64,000 nt of DNA from Xenophilus azovorans DSM 13620 (GCF_000745855.1 NZ_JQKD01000011.1:62001-126000); one strand, 5' to 3'; shown: positions 1-7,149, counted from the stretch's first letter. Numbers and translations: made by a program. The notes: generated from the sequence alone by a model not told the origin.

Positions 1-153
1 TGTCGAACTCGTGTAGATCGCCGCGCAGCCGGCCTTGGTGAACTTGAGGTGCCCGCCCGGCGTGCGCTTGACGTGCCAGCCCTCACCGACCGCGAACTCG
101 ATCAGGGCGCGCAGCCGCTTGTGGCCGCGGGCCAGCTCATGTGCGTTCGCCAT
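1..153 (-). CDS. Small ICE protein, 3' part missing at the window edge (possible HicA-like fold)
   Basis: An ATG at 153-151 opens a frame that runs off the left edge without a stop; 51 codons are visible. It overlaps the 3' end of parA by 17 bp, so it is translationally coupled and in the same operon. The visible part is a basic helix followed by a Gly-Trp-His-Val-Lys-Arg stretch and a Gly-Gly-His-Leu-Lys-Phe strand, loosely like the HicA mRNA-interferase fold. Its position after parA matches the small gene called shi in ICEclc. The function is unknown and the HicA resemblance is only an impression. Confidence 0.6.
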   Translation of the reverse strand, partial: MANAHELARGHKRLRALIEFAVGEGWHVKRTPGGHLKFTKAGCAAIYTSST

Positions 154-1012
154 GGGGCCTCCCAGGATCAAGAGGTCGCTGCGGGCGGCCGGATACTTGA
201 GCCAGTCGGTCCTGCCATTGCGGGAACAACTCGCTGGCGAGCGCGCGCATCGTGTCGAGCGCGGCAGGGGCGACTCTGCCGGGCGGCTGGCGGTGCTCGA
301 CCCGATGCACCGGCAGGCCGCGCGTTGCGGCACGTGGATACGCTTCTATGGCCGGCACGTCGGTGGCGAGCACGCGGATGCCGGCGCTGTCCTGGAACAG
401 GTCGCGCAGGGCCTGCTGGATCAGCCGTGCGTTGGCGGACACCGGGTGGACGCGGTTGATGAGCAAGTGCAGCGGCGGCGGTTCGATACCCAGGTGCCGG
501 TACGGCGCAATGTCTTCGAGCAACTGCATGGTGCCGCGCCGCAGCTCGCGTGCCGCGAGGATTTCCGGCGTGACGGGCGACAGCGCGAGATCGGAGGCGA
601 GCACCGCCATCTCCAGCAGCACGGAACGCGCGCCCTGGGTGTCGATCAGCACCAGGTCGTAGAGGGGAGCAAGTGCTGGCAGCAGATGCCGCAACCGCAG
701 GCGGCCATCCGGCGCATGCAGCAACAACGTGTTCAGCTCGCCCCGGTGGTCGTTGGACAGCACCAGGTCCAGGCCCGCGATGATCGTGCGGGACACGAGC
801 TGGCCAAGGTCGCGCTCGTTGAAGGCCAACAGCTCATAGATGCCGCCCGGCGCGCGCTGGGTCAGTTCGTAGTAGGAGGACAAGGTGGGCTGCACGTCGA
901 GATCGAGCAGCAGCACGCGCAGGCCCGCGTCCGCGGCGAGCCCGCCCAGGTTGGCGGCCGTCGTGGTCTTGCCGACGCCGCCCTTCGTTGAAATGATGGA
1001 CACGACCTGCAT
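137..1012 (-). CDS. parA: ParA-family ATPase of the integrative element
   Basis: This 291-residue protein has a deviant Walker A motif, KGGVGKTT, at residues 10-17, and an LIDTQG Walker B-like segment near residue 122. These are the hallmarks of ParA/Soj ATPases that move or stabilise DNA. In ICEclc-type elements parA belongs to the alpA operon, with the bistability regulators bisD and bisC downstream, here off the window. ATG at 1012 follows a GGAGA ribosome site. alpA lies upstream with a 42-bp gap. The C-terminal 30 residues are proline- and arginine-rich and probably disordered. It probably contributes to maintenance of the excised element or to control of transfer competence. Confidence 0.85.
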   Translation of the reverse strand: MQVVSIISTKGGVGKTTTAANLGGLAADAGLRVLLLDLDVQPTLSSYYELTQRAPGGIYELLAFNERDLGQLVSRTIIAGLDLVLSNDHRGELNTLLLHAPDGRLRLRHLLPALAPLYDLVLIDTQGARSVLLEMAVLASDLALSPVTPEILAARELRRGTMQLLEDIAPYRHLGIEPPPLHLLINRVHPVSANARLIQQALRDLFQDSAGIRVLATDVPAIEAYPRAATRGLPVHRVEHRQPPGRVAPAALDTMRALASELFPQWQDRLAQVSGRPQRPLDPGRPHGERT

Positions 1013-1054
1013 GGCGCTCTCCGGCTGGGAATGGGAAGTCCGCGGGAGAGCGGG

Positions 1055-1267
1055 TCAGGTCCGGTGGTTGAGGCGCTCGGCGATCCACTGGTCGATTTCG
1101 ATCGAATCCCAGCCGACAGCGCGCACGCCCAGGCGCAGCGCCTGAGGGAACTGGCGCTTCTTCATCAGGTTGTAGATGTGGGCGCGTTTGAAGCCGGACT
1201 TCGCTTCGACTTCATCGAGCCGCAGGATGCGGCGCTCGTTCGGCGGGAGTACAGGGGTCTGCGACAT
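1055..1267 (-). CDS. alpA: AlpA-family DNA-binding regulator
   Basis: This 70-residue protein has the AlpA/excisionase-type winged helix: a LRLDEVEAKSGFKRAHIYN helix-turn-helix, then a LGVRAVGW wing and an IDQWIAER helix. An in-frame GTG lies 9 bp upstream, but ATG at 1267 is preferred because AGGAG stands 8 bp before it, whereas the GTG would abut that site. It is the first gene of the alpA-parA operon. In ICEclc this promoter is the bistability switch driven by BisR and BisDC. AlpA proteins resemble phage P4 AlpA, a regulator of excision. Confidence 0.8.
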   Translation of the reverse strand: MSQTPVLPPNERRILRLDEVEAKSGFKRAHIYNLMKKRQFPQALRLGVRAVGWDSIEIDQWIAERLNHRT

Positions 1268-1340
1268 GGCGGTCACTCCTGAACGCTCGGTGGCGTTTGT
1301 TGGCGTGACCTCTATTCAATAGACCTGGCTGCGGAAAGAC

Positions 1341-1367
1341 ATTGCAAATGCAATCTCCGCGATTGCA
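1341..1367. promoter_or_regulatory. Overlapping inverted repeats upstream of alpA (candidate operator)
   Basis: ATTGCA-AA-TGCAAT (1341-1354) is a 14-bp palindrome. It overlaps a second dyad, TGCAATC-N5-GATTGCA (1349-1367). Both lie about 75-125 bp upstream of alpA and directly beyond the 3' end of the BisR-like gene. The alpA promoter of ICEclc is controlled by BisR and by the BisDC complex, so a dyad here is a reasonable site for one of them. The dyads are seen; the binder is inferred. Confidence 0.5.
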
Positions 1368-1385
1368 CATACAAGCTGGATAACC

Positions 1386-2132
1386 TCATGCGCTTGCGCT
1401 ACGAACGTACCTCTTAGCGTTGGCGAACTTTCCGTTTAAGGTGCGCTCAGTGATGCCCATGGTGCCGCCGTAGTGGGCGACCAATGCAGAGACAAGGGCC
1501 TCCTGCGTTTTGAAGCTGGAATAGGGCACGCCTGAAGGCGACTGGCTCAGCATCAGCGTCAACATCCCTCCAATGATGTTGAGATAGGTCGTTTCCGCCC
1601 GTTCGCTGATCTCGCATTGCTTGGATGCCAACAGCACCGAGGATTGCTTGAGTAGCGTGTCGTGCTGCTCCTGCAGTTCTCGCATCTCACGTCGGGCTTG
1701 TTCAAGCGCGGCCTGAAGGGCCAGCCGCTCCACGAGGATCGCCTGTCCTGTTTCCATGGTGATGAAAGGATGCGCCATGCGTTCGCCACGGCTGAACAGA
1801 AATCCTGGCCGGTGCTCGGGATAGTGGGTGCGCATCCAGCGTTTTAGATCGACATGGCGAACAGTCAGATCCAGAGAATTGAGCAGCTTCGGATCATTGA
1901 GCGTGATCCCGTTCTTGCCGTAGGGCAGCTCTCCGTTGAGGATGCCGTCATAGATACGTTCCGAGTGCAGCCGGCACTCATTCCATCGAGGGCAGTTCAG
2001 CGACCGAGGCAGGACACGCGGTGACGCGATCGTGGCCAGGATCATCGGGAGATACCGCAGCAACCCAGCCCATCGGATGGCCGCCTCGATGGGACGATAG
2101 AACACCTTTGATGTTGAAATGTCCTTGTGCAT
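1386..2132 (-). CDS. ICE regulatory protein, BisR-like (no recognisable domain)
   Basis: This encodes 248 residues. A longer in-frame opening reaches 2336, but ATG at 2132 has a strong AGGAG at the right distance and the upstream extension looks non-coding. The N-terminal 45 residues are hydrophobic and basic, and residues 130-170 form a predicted coiled coil rich in Glu, Gln and Leu. I see no standard domain. Size, lack of domains and position just upstream of alpA match my memory of BisR (about 250 residues), the regulator that triggers the alpA operon of ICEclc. The assignment is by context and needs a direct comparison. Confidence 0.6.
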   Translation of the reverse strand: MHKDISTSKVFYRPIEAAIRWAGLLRYLPMILATIASPRVLPRSLNCPRWNECRLHSERIYDGILNGELPYGKNGITLNDPKLLNSLDLTVRHVDLKRWMRTHYPEHRPGFLFSRGERMAHPFITMETGQAILVERLALQAALEQARREMRELQEQHDTLLKQSSVLLASKQCEISERAETTYLNIIGGMLTLMLSQSPSGVPYSSFKTQEALVSALVAHYGGTMGITERTLNGKFANAKRYVRSASA

Positions 2133-2582
2133 GTCTTCGTCTCCTTTCGGGTGCGCTACATCACCGGCTCCTTTCTTGCCCAAGGGCTGTTGTGTCGTTA
2201 TGGCCTGCGACGGACGCTTGAGGCGATGCCCTAAGCGAAGGCGGAGGAGGCCATTGGCGTCCGCCGCAGGTGGCCTTGTCTTGCTTGATATGCAAGAATC
2301 GATCAGTTGCCGGCCCATCGAGCGATGAGGACGCAAGCTCGATATTGGCGCTCACGGTACCAGCGTCATAGGTGGCGCAAAGCCCATCAAGACCGATTTG
2401 GTATGGTCTGATATCCAGACGGTTCAAGACCAGCGAGTTGAAGCGTTCGACGCCCCTACGTCCAGTTGGTGACTGGAAATCAGCGGTTAGTGATGCATCG
2501 CTCCACATGCTGATATATCGACAAAGTATCTGCCGCAGTACCAGTGACCCTGCCAGGTTGCCCCAGCACATAGGAGACGGAG
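2133..2582. other. 450-bp stretch without a supported gene inside the ICE
   Basis: This is the divergent region between the BisR-like gene and the DUF305 gene. It should contain both promoters, but I see no convincing -35/-10 pair. An imperfect dyad, GTCTGATATCCAGAC, lies at 2406-2420. Frames on either strand have no family resemblance and no good ribosome site. The stretch could hold a decayed gene. Confidence 0.5.
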
Positions 2583-3083
2583 ATGGCTGAACATTCCCAT
2601 GAACATCAACATCACACATCCGGTCAGATGGGTAAGCACGGCCGACCATACGCCAAGTTCTGGGTGAACATGGTGTTGGGCCTCGTCGTCATGTACTTCG
2701 TAATGTTCAGCATGATCGACGGCGCCAGGGACTTCAGAAACAATCTCAACATGCTCTACATGGCGGTCACTATGTGGGCGCCAATGGGCATCTTCATGCT
2801 AGCGACAATGCCCGGCATGTTTCCAAACCGGCGGCTCAATCTCGTGCTGTACGGCTTGTTTGCCGTTCTCACACTCGGTTCTTTTGCCGCGACCCGTGCT
2901 CAAACCGGAATCGGCGATCGACAGTTCATCGCGTCTATGGTCCCGCACCATTCGGGAGCGATCCTCATGTGCCGCGAGGCGCAGCTCTCAGATCCGGAAC
3001 TCGTCAACCTATGCCAAGCGATTTCCGATGGCCAGCGCGCGGAGATCGAGCAGATGAACCGGATTGCTGCACGCCTTCGTTGA
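2583..3083 (+). CDS. Membrane-anchored DUF305 protein, His-rich N terminus (likely metal/copper related)
   Basis: The protein has 166 residues. It begins with a histidine-rich tail (H4, H6, H8, H10, H11), followed by three probable membrane helices at about 27-44, 57-77 and 85-104, and a C-terminal DUF305 segment with MVPHHSGAILMC at 119-130. DUF305 proteins are small, often extracytoplasmic, and frequent in copper and silver resistance islands. A GGAGA ribosome site precedes the ATG. It is the last gene of the element before the attachment site and so probably cargo. A role in metal handling is inferred from the family and the histidines. Confidence 0.75.
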   Translation: MAEHSHEHQHHTSGQMGKHGRPYAKFWVNMVLGLVVMYFVMFSMIDGARDFRNNLNMLYMAVTMWAPMGIFMLATMPGMFPNRRLNLVLYGLFAVLTLGSFAATRAQTGIGDRQFIASMVPHHSGAILMCREAQLSDPELVNLCQAISDGQRAEIEQMNRIAARLR

Positions 3084-3373
3084 GGCTGGCTGCCACTACA
3101 CTGGCGCCGCGTTGCGCTCCGGCGAAGTTAGCCGCAGCGATGTAAAGATGAGTACTTGCGGTGTTCCGATGCCGGCGGTTGTGTCCTACAGCCGTCCAGG
3201 TGCCAGGCAGTCCACGCGACACCACCCCGCGCTGCCTGCGGAGCGAGCGCAAGTCATGATCGTCGCAAGTTGGAGTTCGATAGCGAACCCGCTCAGCAGC
3301 TGGACGCATCAGGCGTAACGACGGGTGGATGGATCATCCTTGGACGCTGGTGGAAGTGGTTGGATGAACTTTG

Positions 3374-3402
3374 TTGCCGAGGGCGAAAAACAAGGCTATA
3401 AT
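3374..3402 (+). promoter_or_regulatory. Outward-facing sigma-70 promoter at the ICE end (Pcirc-like)
   Basis: TTGCCG (3374-3379), a 17-bp spacer and a perfect TATAAT (3397-3402) read toward the attachment core 69 bp away. In ICEclc a constitutive promoter at the equivalent end (Pcirc) drives the integrase gene once the circle closes. While integrated, this promoter faces tRNA-Cys and tRNA-Leu, which have been cut off from the tRNA-Gly promoter. The elements are seen; the role is by analogy. Confidence 0.7.
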
Positions 3403-3470
3403 TGAGTTCTTCGCTGATCACCACAGTGGAGAAAGTGATTGGGAAACAGAGACTTAGCGCTCTAGTGCAT

Positions 3471-3488
3471 GACTCGTTTCCCGCTCCA
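3471..3488 (+). other. ICE attachment core: 18-bp 3' end of tRNA-Gly
   Basis: GACTCGTTTCCCGCTCCA reproduces the T-stem 3' strand, acceptor 3' strand and CCA end of tRNA-Gly(GCC). From memory it differs from the ICEclc core by one base, in the T-loop, which may reflect the host tRNA. The 5' part of the tRNA is absent upstream, as expected for the end of an element inserted at a tRNA 3' end. Chromosomal DNA starts at 3489. Confidence 0.85.
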
Positions 3489-3494
3489 GTTTTG

Positions 3495-3524
3495 AAAAAG
3501 GGAAGCAGCCGCTTCCCTTTTTTT
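3495..3524 (+). terminator. Rho-independent terminator between attachment core and tRNA-Cys
   Basis: AAAAAGGGAAGC (3495-3506), loop AGCC and GCTTCCCTTTTT (3511-3522) form a 12-bp stem ending in a T run. It was originally downstream of tRNA-Gly. It may limit, or be partly read through by, the outward promoter at 3374. Confidence 0.75.
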
Positions 3525-3546
3525 CAGGTGCCCTGGGTGCCTGAGC

Positions 3547-3620
3547 GGCGCGATAGCAAAGCGGTTATGCCCCGGATTGCAAATCCGGTCAGGCCGGTTC
3601 GACTCCGGCTCGCGCCTCCA
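3547..3620 (+). tRNA. tRNA-Cys (GCA)
   Basis: This is a 74-nt cloverleaf. Acceptor GGCGCGA pairs with TCGCGCC, the anticodon stem CCGGA/TCCGG encloses TTGCAAA with anticodon GCA, the T arm contains GGTTCGACTCC, and CCA is encoded. It begins 58 bp after the attachment core, consistent with a former tRNA-Gly/Cys/Leu operon split by the element. Confidence 0.97.
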
Positions 3621-3697
3621 CCTCTTTGTCGCGAAGAGCCCCGCCAACCCGGTTGACGGGGCTCTTTTCGCATGGCTGGGCCGCTGCGGCGCCCGGC

Positions 3698-3786
3698 GCC
3701 CGGATGGTGAAATTGGTAGACACAGCGGACTTAAAATCCGCCGCCCCGAAAGGGGCGTACCGGTTCGATTCCGGTTCCGGGCACCA
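3698..3786 (+). tRNA. tRNA-Leu (UAA)
   Basis: This is an 89-nt class II tRNA. Acceptor GCCCGGA pairs with TCCGGGC, the anticodon stem GCGGA/TCCGC encloses CTTAAAA with anticodon TAA, the long variable arm has stem GCCCC/GGGGC, the T arm contains GGTTCGATTCC, and CCA is encoded. It lies 77 bp after tRNA-Cys and is likely co-transcribed. Confidence 0.97.
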
Positions 3787-3802
3787 CGGGCCTCGCTCCT
3801 TC

Positions 3803-3830
3803 CCAAAAAAAGAAACCCGCCGAAGCGGGT
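3803..3830 (-). terminator. Terminator hairpin, minus-strand orientation
   Basis: The stem ACCCGC-CGAA-GCGGGT (3815-3830) is followed on the minus strand by a T-rich run (TTTCTTTTTTT). It lies about 90 bp beyond the stop of the minus-strand ferredoxin gene and also just after tRNA-Leu. The T run favours minus-strand termination. Confidence 0.6.
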
Positions 3831-3915
3831 CCAACAGCAGCTCTTGCGGAGGAGGAGGGAGGAGAAGAGACGAGCTGCCGAACCCGCACTATCCCGGCGC
3901 CACCTTAGACGAGGC

Positions 3916-4155
3916 TTAAGCCGCGCCCGGCGCGCCGGCCGCCCTGTGCATCGAGATGGCGCGGAAGGGGCAGACGATGGCGCAGTCGCTGCATCCGGTG
4001 CAGCGCGCCGGATCGTGCAGCGTCGCGGTTTTCTTCCAACGGACGGCCTCCAGGCTCAAGGTGCGCGGCTCGCACGCGGCGACGCACCAGCCGCAGCCGG
4101 TGCAGCGGGCGGGGTCGATCCGGGGCAGCCAGCCGGGACGTGGAGGGTGGGCCAT
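3916..4155 (-). CDS. Small 2[4Fe-4S] ferredoxin-type protein
   Basis: The protein has 79 residues starting at ATG 4155; a longer in-frame opening reaches 4392 but its extra N terminus is unlike any ferredoxin. Two cluster motifs are visible: CTGCGWCVAACEP near residues 18-30 and CTGCSDCAIVCP near 54-65. Together they are the classic pattern for two 4Fe-4S clusters. It is probably a cytoplasmic electron carrier. No partner gene is adjacent, and it is transcribed away from its plus-strand neighbour. Confidence 0.85.
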   Translation of the reverse strand: MAHPPRPGWLPRIDPARCTGCGWCVAACEPRTLSLEAVRWKKTATLHDPARCTGCSDCAIVCPFRAISMHRAAGAPGAA

Positions 4156-4353
4156 CAGGCGGTGCGGGGAAGAAGCTGCGAGTGTCGCCGCAACGGGCCG
4201 GTCGAATACACTGGCAGGCCTGCCGTGGCGCGCCGCCGGTCGGACGCCACGCCTGCACATCCACGGTGCCTTCCGGCATCGGCGGGGCCGGATGCTTCGG
4301 GCCCCGCGCGCCGCCGGTTCCACCATGCCACCACGAGTACAAGGGAGCTGCTC

Positions 4354-4989
4354 ATGCCTCGCTACAACGCTCCATTCGAGATCCACGTGCACGGCGACGT
4401 GCCGCTGCGGTCCGACGTGACTTACACCCAGATCCAGGAAGCCCTCAAGCCGCTGTGGAGCTATGCCGGCGCGAAATCGCTGGCGGATGCCGCCGCCAGC
4501 GCCTACGAGGAGGAGCCGGGCATTCGCTACGAGCAGAAGGACCGCATGCTCCAGATGTGCTGGACGCTCGAGGGCGACGAGGACTTCCGCCAGGCCCTGG
4601 ACGAGATGTGCATGGGCGTGAACGAACTGGCCGAGCAGGGCGCGGCCATCGAGGTCACCTTCTACGACACCGAGTTCGACGAGGAGGAGGACGGCGATCC
4701 CGAGGAGGAATCGCGCGACGACTTCATCATGCTATTCGTCGGCCCCAACCCGGCCGCCATCATGCAGGTGCAGCGCGACCTGCTGGTGGAGGACGTGGTC
4801 AACCTGATGGAGCGCCATTTCGACGGTGCCGAACTGGGCGGCGTGGTGGCCGAGATCGACAAGCTCTTCAGCGATCGCTTCGACGCGCTGGTGAACTCGC
4901 TCGAGATCGGCAAGCGCCCGCGCGGCGGCACCGGCGGCCCGGGGGCGGGCGGGCACGGCGGCGGCCGCAGGCCGCGCCACCTGCACTGA
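4354..4989 (+). CDS. Conserved hypothetical protein, acidic, Gly/His-rich tail
   Basis: The protein has 211 residues, starting at ATG 4354 after GGGAGC. The body is soluble, with an acidic run (EFDEEEDGDPEEE) near residues 110-122. The last 25 residues are almost only Gly, Arg and His (GGTGGPGAGGHGGGRRPRH) and could be flexible or bind metal. I believe similar proteins are restricted to Comamonadaceae and relatives, but I cannot name a function. A perfect hairpin follows the stop. Confidence 0.75.
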   Translation: MPRYNAPFEIHVHGDVPLRSDVTYTQIQEALKPLWSYAGAKSLADAAASAYEEEPGIRYEQKDRMLQMCWTLEGDEDFRQALDEMCMGVNELAEQGAAIEVTFYDTEFDEEEDGDPEEESRDDFIMLFVGPNPAAIMQVQRDLLVEDVVNLMERHFDGAELGGVVAEIDKLFSDRFDALVNSLEIGKRPRGGTGGPGAGGHGGGRRPRHLH

Positions 4990-4998
4990 CGGACGATA

Positions 4999-5024
4999 AC
5001 GATGCCCGCCTTGGCGGGCATCGT
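4999..5024. terminator. Perfect 12-bp hairpin between two plus-strand genes
   Basis: ACGATGCCCGCC-TT-GGCGGGCATCGT ends 6 bp before the ATG of the next gene. There is no T run, so it may be a rho-assisted terminator for the upstream gene. Because it would bury the ribosome site of the transporter, it could also affect that gene's translation. Confidence 0.45.
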
Positions 5025-5030
5025 CCTTCC

Positions 5031-6341
5031 ATGTCCCTGTTTTCCTCATCGGTCCTGCTTTCCGGCGTGCGCAAGCGCGAGGTGTTCGGCTGGGCGATGT
5101 ACGACTTCGCCAACTCGGGCTACACCACGGTCGTCATCACGGCCGTGTACGCGGCCTATTTCGTGGGCGGCATCGCCCGCTCGGCGCCGTGGGCGGCCTT
5201 TGCCTGGACGCTGGCCCTGAGCATCGCCTATGCGGTGGTGATGCTCAGCATGCCGGCCATCGGCGCCTGGGCCGACCGGCATGCCGCCAAGAAGCGCGTG
5301 CTGATGCTGGTCACCGCCGGCTGCGTGGTGGCCACCGCCGCGCTGGCGCTCACGCCGCGCTTCGCGCAGGACGGCGGCATGCAGGGCGTGCTGCTGGCGA
5401 TGCTGCTGGTGGTCGTGTCCAACACCTTCTATTCCTACGGCGAGTCGCTCACCGGCGCCTTCCTGCCCGAACTGGCGCGGCCCGAGGGCATGGGGCAGGT
5501 CAGCGGCTGGGGCTGGGGCTTCGGCTACGTCGGCGGCATGCTGACGCTGGGGCTGTGCCTGGCCTACGTGCTGTGGGCACAGTCGCGCGGGCTGCCGGCC
5601 TCGCACTTCGTGCCGGTGACGATGCTGGTGACGGCCGTGGTGTATGCGCTGGCCGCCTGCGCCACCTTCGCGCTGCTGCCCGAGCGGGCCCGGCCGCAGC
5701 CGCAGCGCGCGCGGGTGAGCCCGTGGCGCCAGCTGCACGCCACCTTCGTCGCGGCGCGCACCCAGCGCGACTTCATGTGGCTGCTGGCCTGCACCGTCTG
5801 CTACCAGGCGGGGGTGGCGGTGGCGATCGCACTGGCGGCGATCTACGCGGAGCAGGTGATCGGCTTCGTGCCGCACGAGACGATGGTGCTCATCTTCGTG
5901 CTCAACCTGGCGGCTGCTGGCGGCGCCTTCGCCTTCGGCTACGTGCAGGACCGCATCGGCCACCGCCGGGCGCTGTCGATCACGCTGCTGGCCTGGGTGG
6001 CGGTGTGCCTGATCGCCGCAGGCGCGACGAGCAAGGGCGGCTTCTGGTGCGCGGCGGCCATCGCCGGGCTGGCGATGGGCTCCAGCCAGTCGGCGGGCCG
6101 CGCGATGACGGGCGTGCTGGCGCCGCCCGCCAAGCTCGCCGAGTACTTCGGCCTGTGGACCTTCGCCACGCGGCTGGCGAGCATCGTGGGGCCGCTGTCC
6201 TACGGCGCCATCACCTGGATGACCGGCGGCAACCAGCGGGTGGCGATCCTGTCGACGATGCTGTTCTTCCTGGCCGGGCTGGCGCTGCTGGCGCCGATCG
6301 ACATGCGCCGGGGGCGCGAGGCGGCGCTGGCCGCGCGCTGA
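5031..6341 (+). CDS. UMF1-family MFS transporter
   Basis: The protein has 436 residues with about 12 hydrophobic segments. Near residue 20 it carries GWAMYDFANSGYTTVV, the signature of the UMF1 (BtlA/Atg22-like) branch of the major facilitator superfamily, and an MFS loop motif, GAWADRHAAKKR, near residues 75-86. The substrate is unknown. ATG 5031 has no good ribosome site because the hairpin at 4999-5024 occupies that position. No neighbouring gene suggests a substrate. Confidence 0.85.
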   Translation: MSLFSSSVLLSGVRKREVFGWAMYDFANSGYTTVVITAVYAAYFVGGIARSAPWAAFAWTLALSIAYAVVMLSMPAIGAWADRHAAKKRVLMLVTAGCVVATAALALTPRFAQDGGMQGVLLAMLLVVVSNTFYSYGESLTGAFLPELARPEGMGQVSGWGWGFGYVGGMLTLGLCLAYVLWAQSRGLPASHFVPVTMLVTAVVYALAACATFALLPERARPQPQRARVSPWRQLHATFVAARTQRDFMWLLACTVCYQAGVAVAIALAAIYAEQVIGFVPHETMVLIFVLNLAAAGGAFAFGYVQDRIGHRRALSITLLAWVAVCLIAAGATSKGGFWCAAAIAGLAMGSSQSAGRAMTGVLAPPAKLAEYFGLWTFATRLASIVGPLSYGAITWMTGGNQRVAILSTMLFFLAGLALLAPIDMRRGREAALAAR

Positions 6342-6348
6342 CCTCGAG

Positions 6349-7149
6349 TCAGGGCGCCCGCAGCGCCCTGGGCACGGGGTAACGCCCGTCTTCGTAGCGC
6401 AGGGTCAGCGATTCGTAGCGCGCCGTGCCGGTCTTCTCCACGCACTGGCCGTCTTCCTGCACCAGGGAGCGCAAGGGGGTGAGCGTGCGGGCGAGCACCA
6501 GGTCGGCGAAGCCGTCGCCGGCATGCGGCCGGCCGACGGACACCAGCGTGCGCAACTGCTCGAACTGGCCGGCGCACTGCAGGTCCCATTCGCCGCTGTC
6601 GCGTTCCAGTTCGACCTCGTCGAGCACCTGCCGCAGCTTGCCGCCCTCGGGCACGTACAGGCGCAGCGTCTCGCTGGCGAAGGGGTTGGGCCGGGAGCTG
6701 CCGCCGTAGCGCACGCGCAGGCCGAAGGCGCGGGCGCCGGGCGAGAGCACATAGCGGCCGGTGTCGATGCGGATGTCGCGGATGCGGATGGCGTCCTCGG
6801 CCAGCGCCTCGGGCTGCAGCACGCGCGCCAGCACGGCGTCGCGGTCGGTGTTGCCGTTGTCGGGGCGCTGGATCACCAGCACCTCCAGGTCGAGCGTGCG
6901 GCCGGCGGCGCCGCTGCCTTCCCGCTCCAGCGGCAGCACGACGATGCTGCGGCCCGGGTAGGCGGGCCAGGCCTTGCAGGCGGCCAGGGCGCTGTCCAGC
7001 GTGCGCTTCGGATGCAGCCGGGCATGCATGCGTTCCGCCAGGCCGCTTTCGCAGGCGGCATGCGCCGCCGGCGCGGCGACGGCCAGGAGGGCCAGCAGGG
7101 AGGCGGACAGCAGCGCGGCGCGGCGGTGGCGCGGGAGGCGGGGACGCAT
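6349..7149 (-). CDS. Predicted secreted hypothetical protein
   Basis: The protein has 266 residues. Residues 1-32 form a typical signal peptide: basic start, Leu/Ala-rich core and an AHA-A cleavage context. The mature part is soluble and beta-rich with four or five cysteines, suggesting a periplasmic fold. It is convergent with the UMF1 transporter (7-bp gap) and lies 20 bp beyond murI on the same strand, so it may be the last gene of a murI transcript. I do not recognise a family. Confidence 0.7.
   Translation of the reverse strand: MRPRLPRHRRAALLSASLLALLAVAAPAAHAACESGLAERMHARLHPKRTLDSALAACKAWPAYPGRSIVVLPLEREGSGAAGRTLDLEVLVIQRPDNGNTDRDAVLARVLQPEALAEDAIRIRDIRIDTGRYVLSPGARAFGLRVRYGGSSRPNPFASETLRLYVPEGGKLRQVLDEVELERDSGEWDLQCAGQFEQLRTLVSVGRPHAGDGFADLVLARTLTPLRSLVQEDGQCVEKTGTARYESLTLRYEDGRYPVPRALRAP

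Larger units (their letters stand above)
1..3488. mobile_element. Terminal segment of an ICEclc-type integrative and conjugative element
   Basis: The segment holds the alpA-parA-small gene order found near the regulatory end of ICEclc-family elements, preceded by a domain-less gene in the position of bisR. It ends at an 18-bp sequence matching the 3' end of a bacterial tRNA-Gly gene, the attachment site used by this family. No intact tRNA-Gly is present here, so it should sit at the far (integrase) end, outside the window. Base composition from about 1.3 to 3.5 kb is visibly lower in GC than the flanking chromosome. The element continues beyond the left edge. The family assignment is from knowledge of ICEclc; the boundary is read directly from the sequence. 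Confidence 0.8.
3084..3546. other. 463-bp ICE end and junction region without a protein gene
   Basis: From 3084 to about 3370 I see no gene and no strong signal. Beyond that come an outward-facing promoter (3374-3402), a small dyad ATCAC-N13-GTGAT (3417-3439) with CCACAGTGG at its centre, the tRNA-Gly attachment core (3471-3488) and a hairpin with a T run (3495-3524). The dyad could be an arm site for integrase or excisionase; that is a guess. Confidence 0.6.

Noticed and set aside
2161-2649. 162-codon minus-strand open frame across the ICE gene-free region
   Set aside because: No ribosome site, no recognisable domain, and it overlaps the start of the well-supported DUF305 gene. At most a decayed gene.
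3400-3490. A complete tRNA-Gly gene ending at 3488
   Set aside because: Upstream of the 18-bp core there is no matching acceptor 5' strand, D arm or GCC anticodon stem, so only the 3' end is present.
4140-6341. Very long plus-strand frame joining the DUF-type gene region to the UMF1 transporter
   Set aside because: The first 297 codons are Arg/Gly/Ala-rich out-of-frame translation of the upstream gene. Only the part from 5031 resembles a real protein.
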